Origin: JAJXZJ01 sp050012855
GTDB lineage: Bacteria; Verrucomicrobiota; Verrucomicrobiia; Limisphaerales; J093
Reading direction: 5' to 3'
Length of the DNA: 64,000 nt
Assembly: GCA_050012855.1 (NCBI GenBank)
Contig: JBEKGJ010000001.1
Location: forward strand, 124,001-188,000
Below the pieces are notes generated by a model. That model made no database searches, had not been told where the DNA came from, and saw nothing but the letters and a program-made list of their open reading frames with translations. The position numbers and the translations under genes were made by a program. Shown here in pieces: positions 8,300 through 17,372 of this stretch. Position 1 is the stretch's first letter; each line of letters opens with the position of its first letter.

Positions 8300-9284
8300 G
8301 CTTTTCACGCGGTTTCCGGTTGAGGGTGGGTTTGACGGCTTTGCCCGGCCCCGGCGGGGCGGCGAGATCCTCCACCCACAGCACCGGGCAGTTGTTGGTG
8401 ACCGACAGGTCAAGCGAGGCGATGGTCCGGGACAGTTTCTGCGCCGCATCGCACACGACCGACCACCGGCGGAGTGGCAGGGCAAAATCGCCGACACCCA
8501 GCGTAACCATGCTGCCCTCGGTCGTCGTCAGTTCGACAATCCCCGGCTCCGCCACATTGACTGACTCCAATTTCACCCGCTCCGCCATGGGCGACTGGGC
8601 GAAGGCGCCGATTAACTTGAGCGCATTCCGGCTCGGGCTGGCCGCCGGCAGCAGCCGGCCGTCCGCGAGGTCCCCGTTGGCCGCGCCCCGGATGACTGGC
8701 AAGGCGGCCAGCGCCTGGCGTTTCGCATCGGACACGGCGCGGTCCGGCAGTTGGGGCATCACCATTCCCTGCGCGTCCAGATAGTGGACCGCGGGCAACA
8801 GCGTGCCGTCATCGGCGCTGAACAGGCCTTCCACCTGCGCCACCGGCCTGCGTTCGTGAATGCGCAGCCGCAACAGGTGGGGCCAGACGCGCTCGACAGA
8901 CACCGTTTCAATCTGGGGCACGACCGACAAATCTCCCCGCAGTCGCGCCGGATCAACCCGCAAAAGATTCTCCCCCTCCGCCAGACCGGTCCATTTCCGC
9001 ACCTGCTCCCGCGTCACCCAGTCGCCGTCCGTGATGATCTCGATGGTCTTCAGGGCGAACCACGGACTGTCCAGGATGAACCGCGCGCGCGCCTGGTTCC
9101 AGAGGCCGCCCGCCACCAGCGCGACCACGGTCATCACCACCGCCCACAGAAGAGCCCGGACCAACAGGCGCCGCTGCGACCGCTTCAGCGGCTCTGCCCG
9201 CAGGCGCACGTCGAGCACTTCCGTGCGCTCGAACCGCCGGTTCCTGGATTTGCGTCGCCAAAAAAACGTCATGTTCTCAGCCAC
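8292..9284 (-). CDS. ftsQ: Cell division protein FtsQ
   Basis: Bitopic divisome protein of the FtsQBL subcomplex. A basic cytoplasmic head of about 40 residues (RRKSRNRRFERTE) precedes one membrane helix (LLWAVVMTVVALVAGGLW, about residues 46-63), then an extracytoplasmic POTRA domain beginning near FALKTIEIITDGDWVTREQV. The following FtsQ/DivIB core ends in a proline-rich, basic tail. Sequence conservation is weak, as is usual for FtsQ, so the call rests on topology, the POTRA pattern and position between ddl and ftsA. It overlaps both neighbours by eight bases. An internal ATG at codon 5 is an alternative start. Confidence 0.88.
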   Translation of the reverse strand: MAENMTFFWRRKSRNRRFERTEVLDVRLRAEPLKRSQRRLLVRALLWAVVMTVVALVAGGLWNQARARFILDSPWFALKTIEIITDGDWVTREQVRKWTGLAEGENLLRVDPARLRGDLSVVPQIETVSVERVWPHLLRLRIHERRPVAQVEGLFSADDGTLLPAVHYLDAQGMVMPQLPDRAVSDAKRQALAALPVIRGAANGDLADGRLLPAASPSRNALKLIGAFAQSPMAERVKLESVNVAEPGIVELTTTEGSMVTLGVGDFALPLRRWSVVCDAAQKLSRTIASLDLSVTNNCPVLWVEDLAAPPGPGKAVKPTLNRKPREKHV

Positions 9285-10200
9285 CGTTCGTGGCCCGCGG
9301 ATGCTTCAACGCCAGCTCAACCATCCTCCCGCACAGAGCCGGAAAGTCCAGGCCGACCGCACCGGCCGCCTTCGGAAACAGGCTCAACTCGGTCATCCCC
9401 GGCAGGGTGTTCACTTCGAGCACGACCGGCGACCCGTCCGGCCGCACCATCACGTCCACCCGTCCGTAATCGCGGCCGCCGACCGCCCGGAACGCCCCCA
9501 GCGCCGCGGCCTGGATGGCGGCGGTCGTGGTTGCATCGAACGGCGCCGGCACCAGGTACTCGGTGGCGCCGCTCGTGTATTTGCTGTGATAATCGTAGCC
9601 GCCGCGCTTCGGCCGCACTTCGACCACCGGCAGGGCGCGGTCCTCGAGGATGCCCACGGTCGCCTCGCGGCCGAGAATGCGCTCCTCCATCAGCACGTCC
9701 GAATCGAACCGCAGCGCCTCGCGCAAAGCCGGCGCGAACGCCCCCGGTTCGTCCACGAATTGCAGGCCGACGCTGGAGCCCTGGCGGACGGGCTTCAACA
9801 CCACCGGGGGCTGCCAGCCCGCCGGCCACGCGGCCATGGGCGCGCCGAAAACCACGAAGCGCCCCGTGGGCACTCCGGCGGCTACGCACCGATCCTTGGT
9901 CGCCACCTTGTCGAAGGCGAGCCGGCTCGCCGCCGCGTCGCAGCCGGTGTAGGGCACTCCGAGTTCGTCAAGCTGACCCTGCACCGTGCCATCTTCGCCG
10001 TAGGTCCCGTGGAGCGCCAGAAACACAGCCTCGGTGCCCGCGGGCAGGACCCATCCCCGGCCGTCGCCCGGATCCAGGGTGGACACCGCATGTCCAAGGC
10101 TGGTGAGCGCCCGGGCCACCGCCGCGCCGGAACGCAGGGACACCTCGCGCTCGGCCGACGGGCCTCCCGCCATGACGGTGATTCTCCAGGTCCGCGTCAT
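9277..10200 (-). CDS. ddl: D-alanine--D-alanine ligase
   Basis: ATP-grasp enzyme that joins two D-alanines for the peptidoglycan stem peptide. Motifs: MAGGPSAEREVSLRSG at the N-terminus, ALHGTYGEDGTVQGQLD (residues 62-78), the ATP-binding VVLKPVRQGSSVG, and the metal-binding EVNTLPGMTELSLFPKAA near the C-terminus. The 307 residues are the size of DdlB-type enzymes. It overlaps murB by four bases (ATGA) and ftsQ by eight. Confidence 0.96.
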   Translation of the reverse strand: MTRTWRITVMAGGPSAEREVSLRSGAAVARALTSLGHAVSTLDPGDGRGWVLPAGTEAVFLALHGTYGEDGTVQGQLDELGVPYTGCDAAASRLAFDKVATKDRCVAAGVPTGRFVVFGAPMAAWPAGWQPPVVLKPVRQGSSVGLQFVDEPGAFAPALREALRFDSDVLMEERILGREATVGILEDRALPVVEVRPKRGGYDYHSKYTSGATEYLVPAPFDATTTAAIQAAALGAFRAVGGRDYGRVDVMVRPDGSPVVLEVNTLPGMTELSLFPKAAGAVGLDFPALCGRMVELALKHPRATNGG

Positions 10201-11165
10201 CCGATGGGGCCCTTTCCGCTGGCGCCGGGCTCGTCCGCGCCAATGATTTCCACCTCGGTTTCGAGTTCGATCCCCCGCTCCGACCGTGCCCGGTCCTGCA
10301 CCTGCGCAATCAGCGCCAGCACGTCCCGCGCCGTGGCGTTGCCCGTGTTGACGATGAAATTCGCGTGGACGTCCGAAACCACGGCGCCGCCCACACGCAG
10401 GCCCTTGAGACCCAGCTCGTCAACGAGACGGCCGGCGGGAATGGTCGCAGGATTCTTGAAAATACAGCCTGCGCTTGGCTGGGGCGGCTGACTCTCCCAG
10501 CGCTTGCGGTTGAAGGTCTCCCTTCGCTGCCGGATGAGCTCAGCGTCCGCCGGCTCGCCCCGGAACCAGGCCATGAGGGCAATGTGGTCAGCCAACCAGG
10601 GACAGCCGCGGTACCGCACGGGCACATCGGCGGCGGGACGTTCCCCCACGGTACCGTCTGGCGCCATGAACCGCACGCGCTCCACAACATCGAATGTCCC
10701 GGCGTTCATCGCCCCGGCGTTCATCCGCAACGCGCCGCCCACACTGCCGGGAATGCCCTCCAGAAACTCCAGCCCGCCCAAGCCCAGACGCCGCGCCTCG
10801 ATGGCCACGGTCTTCAACTTCGCGCCGCCGCCCGCCCGCAAAATCCGTCCCTGCGCCACGACCTGCGTGAAGCTCGGGTGCGCCAGACAAATGACCACGC
10901 CACGGATCCCGCCATCGCGCACGAGGAGGTTGGAACCGCGGCCCAGCAGGACGCGGGACAAACCGTGCTCGCGGCAGAACCCGAGCACGGCGGCCAGGTC
11001 CTCCTCCGAACCCGGCTCGACGTAAAGGTCCGCCGGACCGCCCACGCGCAAGGTGGTGCGATTCGCCAGGAGTTCGGCCGGACGGACGATCGCCCCGGCC
11101 GAAAGCCGCGCCGCGAGGGCGCCAGCCAGGTTGGCGGTCTCGATCGGGGAGGCGGAAGCAATCAT
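10197..11165 (-). CDS. murB: UDP-N-acetylenolpyruvoylglucosamine reductase
   Basis: FAD-dependent reductase making UDP-MurNAc from the enolpyruvyl intermediate. The start at 11165 overlaps the murG stop (ATGA) and gives 322 residues; the frame is open further upstream through murG but that part is antisense noise. Visible motifs: RVGGPADLYVEP, the FAD-binding GRGSNLLVRDGG, EFLEGIPGSVGGALRMNAGA, the catalytic-serine block PSAGCIFKNP and the late glutamate in LETEVEIIG. Usually murC lies between murG and murB; here it is missing. Confidence 0.96.
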   Translation of the reverse strand: MIASASPIETANLAGALAARLSAGAIVRPAELLANRTTLRVGGPADLYVEPGSEEDLAAVLGFCREHGLSRVLLGRGSNLLVRDGGIRGVVICLAHPSFTQVVAQGRILRAGGGAKLKTVAIEARRLGLGGLEFLEGIPGSVGGALRMNAGAMNAGTFDVVERVRFMAPDGTVGERPAADVPVRYRGCPWLADHIALMAWFRGEPADAELIRQRRETFNRKRWESQPPQPSAGCIFKNPATIPAGRLVDELGLKGLRVGGAVVSDVHANFIVNTGNATARDVLALIAQVQDRARSERGIELETEVEIIGADEPGASGKGPIG

Positions 11166-12355
11166 GGCTGACCTGCCTTTGCCGTCGTTTTCACCTCGCC
11201 CAAGGCCAGCGCCGGTGCGGCCCCCTTCGCCGGCCCGGCCGCCGGGACCGGGCGGGCAGGCAACGCGCGCAGAATGAACTCGGCCACCGCCGCCGCCGCG
11301 TCGGCCGCGTGCCAGGGTCGCAGGGCCACGCGCATGGCCTGGCGCAACGGCTCGTCGTGGAGCAGGGGTCGGATTTCCGCGCACAGCCTGGCCGGCACGG
11401 CTTCCGCCTCCGGCAGCAGGCGGGCGGCGCCGCTCGCGACGAAAGCACGCGCGTTGAGCCACTGATGGTTGTCCGCCGCGGCCGGATACGGGACGAGAAC
11501 GGCCGGGACCCGCATGGCGGCCTGCTCGGCCAGCGAGGACGCGCCCGCACGGCTGATGGCCAGAGTGGCCGCGCCCAGGGCCAGTTCCATTTCCGTCAGG
11601 AACGGACGCACCAGCGCCCGGCTGCCGGCCGCGGCATAGGCCGCCTGCACGGTGGTCGCGTCCTGACCGCCGGTGAGGTGAATAAACTGCAAGTCCGGCT
11701 CGGCGGCGGCCAGCGCCGGCAACGCCGCCAGCATCGCCTGATTGAGGCCATGCGCGCCCTGGCTGCCGCCGGTGACCAGCACGACCGGACGATCCGGATG
11801 CAGCCCCAAAGCGGTCCGGCACGGACCGGGTTCGAGCGGTTTGAATTGCGGACGCACGGGCATGCCGGTCACCCGCACATTCGCCTGCCAGAGACGGGCG
11901 GCGGCTTCCGGGAAATAGACGAATGCCTTGTCCACCCAGGGGGCCAGCCACCGGTTGGCGCGCCCCGGAAACGCGTTGGCCTCGTGCAGGCAACGCATGG
12001 CCCGGAAACGCCGCGCGGCCAGCACCGGGGCGACACTGGAAAAGCCGCCCATGCCGAGCACCGCCGCGGGCGGACGGGGACGGAACAGCGCCGTGGCCGC
12101 ACGGTGGGAATCCCGCAGCCCGCGCAGAAAACGCAGCCAACCGCCGCGCTGCCATGCCACGGCCGGGAGGGTGGCGGCGCTCATCCCGGTGGCGGACTTG
12201 ACCGCCTGTTGATCAACTTCCTTGGGCGACACCAGCAGGAGCAGGTCGCATCCGCGTTCCGCGAGTTCCTCCGCCACCGCCAGGCCCGGAAACAGATGCC
12301 CCCCCGTGCCACCGCACGCGATGGCCACCAAAGGCGATGAAGATGAACCGGACAT
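11162..12355 (-). CDS. murG: UDP-GlcNAc:undecaprenyl-PP-MurNAc-pentapeptide GlcNAc transferase
   Basis: GT-B glycosyltransferase that converts lipid I to lipid II on the inner face of the membrane. The glycine-rich loop CGGTGGHLFPGLAVAEEL follows the first ten residues, GGSQGA marks the second domain, and the donor-binding block SRAGASSLAEQAAMRVPAVL and YPAAADNHQ is intact. 397 residues includes a C-terminal proline/alanine-rich tail of about 30 residues beyond the usual end. The ATG shares one base with the ftsW stop; a GTG directly in front (GTGATG) is an alternative start. Confidence 0.95.
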   Translation of the reverse strand: MSGSSSSPLVAIACGGTGGHLFPGLAVAEELAERGCDLLLLVSPKEVDQQAVKSATGMSAATLPAVAWQRGGWLRFLRGLRDSHRAATALFRPRPPAAVLGMGGFSSVAPVLAARRFRAMRCLHEANAFPGRANRWLAPWVDKAFVYFPEAAARLWQANVRVTGMPVRPQFKPLEPGPCRTALGLHPDRPVVLVTGGSQGAHGLNQAMLAALPALAAAEPDLQFIHLTGGQDATTVQAAYAAAGSRALVRPFLTEMELALGAATLAISRAGASSLAEQAAMRVPAVLVPYPAAADNHQWLNARAFVASGAARLLPEAEAVPARLCAEIRPLLHDEPLRQAMRVALRPWHAADAAAAVAEFILRALPARPVPAAGPAKGAAPALALGEVKTTAKAGQP

Positions 12356-13506
12356 CACGCCAGCCGCGTTACGGCCACATTCTCGAGGGACACGGGCTCG
12401 CCCGCCGCCTCCGCGGAGTCCGGCCCGGATCGCGCCACGCTGACCACCAACCCGGCACAAGCCAGCATCATCATCAAATTCGAGCCACCATAGCTGATGA
12501 ACGGCAGCGCGATCCCCTTGTTCGGCACGGCACTCGAAACCACGGCGAGGTTGAGCAAGGCCTGCAAACCGATGAGGAATGTAATACCGGCCGCCAGCAG
12601 CCGTCCGAAGGGATCGGGCACCCACCAGGCGATGACCAGGCCACACAGGAACAGCACGGCGAACGTGGCGATGACCAGCACCGACCCCGCAAATCCGAAT
12701 TCCTCGCCGATGATCGCAAAGATGAAATCGGTCTGCCGCTCCGGCACCAGCCGCTTTTGGCTGCTCTGATTCAACCCCTTTCCGGTCAGCCCGCCGGAGC
12801 CCAGCGCAATCCTTGCCTGCCAGGCCTGATACCCAACCGCGTCCTTGGTTTCCTCGAGGTGCCGCCAACTGTAATAACGGTCGAACCGCACCGGGTCGCG
12901 CCAGAGCAGCACGGCCACCGCAGCGCCGCCGAGCACCACGGGCACGGCCAGATAGTACCAACGAACACCGGCCAGGAGAAGCATGACGCCGGTCACGGCG
13001 GCGAGCAGGAGCGCCGTGCCCCAGTCCGGCTCAAGAAAAATCAAACCAATGATGCCCCCGACCACCAGCCCTGGCGTCACCAGACCCTGTCGGAAGGACG
13101 CCATCACCCGCTGGTAATGACTCCCGTAGTGCGCGATGAACACGATGAGCGCCAGCTTCGCAAAATCCGAGGGCTGGAACTGGAAACCGCCGAAGCGAAA
13201 CCAGCGTCGGGCGCCGTTGATGCGCACGCCAAGTCCCGGAATGAGCACGAGAATGAGCATCAGCGCCGCGCCGGCCAGCAGCCAGAGCGACACCCGTTTG
13301 AGGAGGCGATAGTCGGAAAAGGCCAGCGCGGTGGCCATGGCCAGCCCGAGGATCGTGGCGATCAACTGCCGGTTCACCCAGCGGCTGCTGGCGTCCACGT
13401 CAGCGATGCTGTAGAGCATCACGATCCCCAGTGCCAGCAGCACCAGCACGCAAACCACAAGCAAAGTGGTGATCAGTTTCATGGCGGGGAGGTGGCCGGG
13501 AAGCAT
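12355..13506 (-). CDS. ftsW: Peptidoglycan glycosyltransferase FtsW (SEDS family)
   Basis: Polytopic SEDS glycosyltransferase that polymerises lipid II at the septum with FtsI. About ten hydrophobic segments are visible, and the family blocks are clear: RRWFRFGGFQFQPSDFAKL, the FLEPDWGTALLL stretch, DFIFAIIGEEFGF and the C-terminal GIALPFISYGGSN. An ATG eight codons in (13482) starts directly at the first membrane helix (MKLITTLLVV) and may be the true start; neither has an obvious Shine-Dalgarno. The C-terminal 30 residues are polar and cytoplasmic. Confidence 0.94.
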   Translation of the reverse strand: MLPGHLPAMKLITTLLVVCVLVLLALGIVMLYSIADVDASSRWVNRQLIATILGLAMATALAFSDYRLLKRVSLWLLAGAALMLILVLIPGLGVRINGARRWFRFGGFQFQPSDFAKLALIVFIAHYGSHYQRVMASFRQGLVTPGLVVGGIIGLIFLEPDWGTALLLAAVTGVMLLLAGVRWYYLAVPVVLGGAAVAVLLWRDPVRFDRYYSWRHLEETKDAVGYQAWQARIALGSGGLTGKGLNQSSQKRLVPERQTDFIFAIIGEEFGFAGSVLVIATFAVLFLCGLVIAWWVPDPFGRLLAAGITFLIGLQALLNLAVVSSAVPNKGIALPFISYGGSNLMMMLACAGLVVSVARSGPDSAEAAGEPVSLENVAVTRLA

Positions 13507-13581
13507 CGGCGACCACCCGGACGGGGTACTGGATTGAGGATCTCCAGCGCCGGCCCGCCGGGCGGCGGCCCATGCCGATGA

Positions 13582-14379
13582 TCAACGCGGGATCGGCTGG
13601 TTCGTGTTCGGGGCCGGCGCAACGGGCGGCACCGGCGCCGGAGTTTCAACGGTTCGGGCCGCCAGCTTCGCCGCCGGAATCTTCAGTTTCTGCCCCACGT
13701 TGATCCGGTCGCTCTTCAGGTCATTGGCCTGCCGAATGGCCTTGACACTGACGCCGTGCTTCTTCGCGATCCGCGTCAGGTTCTCACCCGCCTTGACCTC
13801 ATGAACCGAGGTCATCTCGCCCGCCTCCGCGCCCGTTCCGGTCGCGGTTGCCGTTGCCCCGGTGCTGCGGGTGCTGCCGGGGATGTGAATCGTCTGATTG
13901 ACCTGCAGCTTGCGCGGCTCGAGCCCCGGGTTGGCCTGCAACAGCGCGTCCAGCGACACCCCGTGAGCCTTGGCGATCCGGGCCGGAGTGTCGCCGGCTT
14001 TGACCTTGTAATCCCCGCCGGCCGTCGCGGCCACGACGGGTTCGACCGGTTGCGCCGCCGGCTCGACGTTGGTGGCCGGGGCCGACCAGTTTGTGGGCTG
14101 CCCGGTCCAGGCGTTCGACGCCGCCGGCAGGTTGGTGGCCGCAGTGATCCCGGCATACGGCGAACCGGTGAGCGAGGCCAGGTCGTTGGTTGGGACCGTG
14201 TTGGTGGCGCCTCCGGTGAGGGCGGTGTCGGTGCTCTTTTTGCAGCCGAGCAGCAGCAGACCGCCAAAGAAGACCACGTGCAGGGCGATGATGGAGATGA
14301 CGGCGATGCGCACGTTTGATTTGCCGTGCTGGGCCTGGGCAAGCGGGCTCAACGGCGACAGTGGACTGGGAGTATTCAT
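13582..14379 (-). CDS. Membrane-anchored protein with two LysM domains
   Basis: A 265-residue protein with a cytoplasmic head, one hydrophobic helix (VRIAVISIIALHVVFFGGLLLLG, residues 23-45, followed by a Cys), a low-complexity Thr/Ala/Asn/Pro linker, and two LysM modules at about residues 123-168 (DYKVKAGDTPARIAKAHGVS) and 192-238 (HEVKAGENLTRIAKKHGVS). LysM domains bind GlcNAc-containing glycans, so the protein probably holds on to peptidoglycan at the division site. It sits between mraY and ftsW, where other bacteria have murD, which suggests a divisome or septal-wall role; that part is inference. Confidence 0.85.
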   Translation of the reverse strand: MNTPSPLSPLSPLAQAQHGKSNVRIAVISIIALHVVFFGGLLLLGCKKSTDTALTGGATNTVPTNDLASLTGSPYAGITAATNLPAASNAWTGQPTNWSAPATNVEPAAQPVEPVVAATAGGDYKVKAGDTPARIAKAHGVSLDALLQANPGLEPRKLQVNQTIHIPGSTRSTGATATATGTGAEAGEMTSVHEVKAGENLTRIAKKHGVSVKAIRQANDLKSDRINVGQKLKIPAAKLAARTVETPAPVPPVAPAPNTNQPIPR

Positions 14380-14813
14380 GGTGTCAGGTGAGTTGGTTCA
14401 ATGAGGTGGGGTTGTTCGGTTCTTTCGCCCCGGCGTTTTCCCTCAAAAAACGCCGAGGCAAATCATCATGCCAGCATTGGTGCCTCCGGCCGCGCGCGCG
14501 CCGGGAGAAGCCGCGGCCCCCGGACCGGGGACCTGAATCATCAAAACCGCCGGTGAAGGTCGGCGTCCGGCCAACTCCGGTGCGGCGACAACCGTCGCCT
14601 GATGACCCGAAATCAGGAAGCATCTCCCGACACGCCGCCACCGGTCGCGCCGAGGTTTCCGCGCCGACGACCCAGGTGGCCGCTGCCACTGGGCTCGCTT
14701 CTAACAACGAACCCTGGCCGCTGCAAGGAGGAAAAGACCACGCCGGCCGGCGGCACCCGCCGTCACGGCAAATCCGGTTGGAGCAGCAGTTCATCAGCAC
14801 CAGTTTCACAAGC
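14380..14813. other. 434-base gap in the dcw cluster, no credible gene
   Basis: No reading frame here has protein-like composition, and nothing resembles MurD, whose usual position this is. A perfect nine-base inverted repeat lies at 14431-14439 and 14447-14455 with a seven-base loop; no U-tract follows on either strand, so it is at best an attenuator or Rho-linked hairpin. The remainder is GC-rich spacer that could hold an internal promoter for the LysM-ftsW half of the cluster, but I cannot pick one out. Confidence 0.5.
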
Positions 14814-15962
14814 TCAGCGCAGCTTCAGTGTCGCGAACGCCAGCACGGCGCACAGCACGCCCAGAATGTAAAAGCGCGTCACGACCTTCGACTCATACCA
14901 TCCCTTCAATTCGAAATGCAGGTGCAGCGGTGTCCGCAGAAACACCCGCTTCTCGAGGTGATGGAACCTTTTGTAATATTTGAAAAAAGCTACTTGAATG
15001 ATAACCGAAACGGCTTCGGCGACGAAGACGCCCCCGGCAATGAACAGAATGAACGGCTGGTGGATCAGCACCGCCATGATTCCCAGCACCCCGCCCAACG
15101 CCAGCGAACCGGTGTCGCCCATGAACACCTCGGCCGGATGACAGTTGAACCACAGGAAACCCAGGGACGCGCCGGTGATGGCCGCGCACACCACCGTCAA
15201 CTCCCCCGCCCCGGGCACATACGGGACCTGCAGGTAGACGGCCAGCCGCACGTTGCCGGCGATGTAGGTGAACACCACAAACACCAAAGTCACAATCAAC
15301 GTGCATCCGATGGCCAGGCCGTCCAGACCGTCGGTCAGGTTCACCGCGTTCGAGCTGCCGACAATCGTGAGCACCGTGAGGAGGAGGCCGCTCACCGTCG
15401 CCCCGCTGAGCACCGGATGTTTGTAAAAAGGAACCACAATCTCGGTGATGAGGCGGTTGGTTTCCGGCACCCACCAGAGATAAACGGCGATGAACAGCGC
15501 CAGCAGCGTCTGCACCACCAGCTTCAGCCGGCCGTGCAGCCCCTGGCCCGTCTGCAGCGTCAGCTTCGCGTAATCGTCGTAGAACCCCAGTCCGGCCAGA
15601 CCCACGAGCGACACCAGTGTCAAAATCACCAGCGAAGTCCACGGTGCCCAGATCAGGGCGGTCGAATCAATCACCGCCACGATCAACAAGCCGCCCATGA
15701 TCGGCGTGCCGCGCTTGTCGAGGAGGCGGCTTTTCAGATCGCCGTTGGGGTCGGCCCGATCGCGATAATCCTGGCCAAACTTCAGCGCTTTCAACTTCCG
15801 GATGAAGCCCGGCCCCAGCCACAAACTCAGCAGTAGCGCCGTCACCGCCGCCCCGGCGGCGCGGAACGTGATGTAGCGGAACACGCGCAGGGGCGACAAA
15901 GCGCCCTCCCAGTCCGTGCCGACCGATTCCCGCATCAAATACTGGCTGAGATAATAAAACAT
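14814..15962 (-). CDS. mraY: Phospho-MurNAc-pentapeptide translocase
   Basis: Integral membrane enzyme that transfers phospho-MurNAc-pentapeptide to undecaprenyl phosphate, making lipid I. Motifs in order: KRGTPIMGGLL, GFYDDYAKL (catalytic/Mg aspartates), NAVNLTDGLDGLA, GFLWFNCHPAEVFMGDTGSLALGG. About ten membrane helices and 382 residues fit the family. In the cytoplasmic C-terminal loop the usual HHH motif reads HLH (TPLHLHFELKGW). Six bases separate it from murF. Confidence 0.95.
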   Translation of the reverse strand: MFYYLSQYLMRESVGTDWEGALSPLRVFRYITFRAAGAAVTALLLSLWLGPGFIRKLKALKFGQDYRDRADPNGDLKSRLLDKRGTPIMGGLLIVAVIDSTALIWAPWTSLVILTLVSLVGLAGLGFYDDYAKLTLQTGQGLHGRLKLVVQTLLALFIAVYLWWVPETNRLITEIVVPFYKHPVLSGATVSGLLLTVLTIVGSSNAVNLTDGLDGLAIGCTLIVTLVFVVFTYIAGNVRLAVYLQVPYVPGAGELTVVCAAITGASLGFLWFNCHPAEVFMGDTGSLALGGVLGIMAVLIHQPFILFIAGGVFVAEAVSVIIQVAFFKYYKRFHHLEKRVFLRTPLHLHFELKGWYESKVVTRFYILGVLCAVLAFATLKLR

Positions 15963-15968
15963 GATCCC

Positions 15969-17363
15969 TCAATCCGTGCCCGCGCCGCCCGGCCGCAGAG
16001 CGTCCAATAATCGCTCCAACCGCGCCGCGCGCGACGCCTTGATCAACACCAGATCGCCGGGTCGCGCCGACCCGCGCAACGCGACCGCCACGGCCGGCAC
16101 ATCCGGGAAGGCCCCGGCCTCCCCCAGCCCGGTCCCGCGCGCCGCCGCCACCAGCACCTCCGCCATCGCCCCCACGGCGAAGAGTCCCTGCACGCCGTGC
16201 CGCACCAGCGCCTGCCCAATCTCCGCGTGCGCCGCCCCGGTGTGCGCCCCAAGTTCGGACATATCGCTCAACACCGCCAGCCGCCGCCCGGCGCAGGGCA
16301 GGTCGCGCAGCACGGCCAGCGCCGCCAGCGTCGAGTCCGCATTGGCGTTGTAACAATCCATCAACACCCGCAGGCCGGCGATCTCCGTCAGCTCGAGCCG
16401 CAGCGGGACGGGCGGGCAACCCGCCAGGCCGGCCCGGATGTCCCCGGGGCCGAGGCCAAGTTCCGCGCCCACCGCCAGCGCCAGGAGTGCATTGATGACC
16501 TGGTGCCGGCCCAGCAGCCGCAGCCGGAACTCGCCGTTGAAGTCCGCCCGTTCGGCCACCACCGTGAAGGTTGTTCCGGTTTCATCGAGCCGGCAGTCCG
16601 CGGCACGCCAGTCATTCCCCGGGCCGAAGCCCACACGCACGACCGTGGCACGCGAACGCGCGACCAGGCTCTCGATCCCCGGGCTGTCGCCGTTGATAAA
16701 CAGCCGGCCGTCGCGCGGCAGCGCCTCGGCCAGCCCCCCCTCCTCGGCCACCACTCCGGCAAAATCACCGAAGTGCTCAAGATGTTCGCGGCCGAGGCCG
16801 GTCAGCACGCCGTAGCGCGGCCGGATCATCGCCAGCAACGGCGCCAGCTCGCCCGGATGATTCGTTCCGGCCTCCAGCACGGCCGCCGCGTGCGAGCGTT
16901 CCAGTCTGAGGAGCGTCAGCGGCACACCGATGTCGTTGTTGAAACTCGCTTCGCTGGCGAGGGTGAGGAGCCGCCGGCCCAGCACCGCCGCGAGCAGTTC
17001 CTTGGTGGTCGTCTTTCCATTGGAGCCCGCCACCGCGACCACCGGCAGCGCAAACCGGCGGCGGTACCAGGACGCCAGTTCGCCCAGCGCGCGCCGGGTG
17101 TCGCCCACCGCCACCAGCGGGAATTCCGGCAATGGCGCGGGCAGGCGCTCCGGCTCGGCCACGATGCCGGCGGCCCCGCCGCGGGCGGCGTCGCCGACGA
17201 ACGCGTGGCCGTCGAACCGGTCGCCGCGCAACGCCACGAAAAGGTCGCCGGCCTGCGTCCGACGCGAGTCGGTGGTCACGCGGCACACGCGCGTCTCCGC
17301 GCCGCCGCGAACCAACCGGCCCGCACAGCCTTGCGCCACTTCGTTAAGCGTGAGTGGTTCCAT
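15969..17363 (-). CDS. murF: UDP-MurNAc-tripeptide--D-Ala-D-Ala ligase
   Basis: Mur ligase adding the D-Ala-D-Ala dipeptide. The N-terminal domain has TTDSRRTQAGDLFVALRG, the central ATPase domain AGSNGKTTTKELLAAVL and LEAGTNHPGEL, then the C-terminal domain with DCYNANADSTLAAL and SDMSELG. 464 residues, normal length. The Asn-Ala-Asn block near the C-terminus is typical of MurF rather than MurE. Nine bases downstream of murE. Confidence 0.95.
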   Translation of the reverse strand: MEPLTLNEVAQGCAGRLVRGGAETRVCRVTTDSRRTQAGDLFVALRGDRFDGHAFVGDAARGGAAGIVAEPERLPAPLPEFPLVAVGDTRRALGELASWYRRRFALPVVAVAGSNGKTTTKELLAAVLGRRLLTLASEASFNNDIGVPLTLLRLERSHAAAVLEAGTNHPGELAPLLAMIRPRYGVLTGLGREHLEHFGDFAGVVAEEGGLAEALPRDGRLFINGDSPGIESLVARSRATVVRVGFGPGNDWRAADCRLDETGTTFTVVAERADFNGEFRLRLLGRHQVINALLALAVGAELGLGPGDIRAGLAGCPPVPLRLELTEIAGLRVLMDCYNANADSTLAALAVLRDLPCAGRRLAVLSDMSELGAHTGAAHAEIGQALVRHGVQGLFAVGAMAEVLVAAARGTGLGEAGAFPDVPAVAVALRGSARPGDLVLIKASRAARLERLLDALRPGGAGTD

Positions 17364-17372
17364 GCCTGGTCC

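Noticed and set aside
14384..14809. A 141-codon minus-strand frame where murD would be
   Set aside because: Composition is Cys/Arg/Gly-rich and unlike any Mur ligase; there is no P-loop and no ribosome site. Treated as non-coding.
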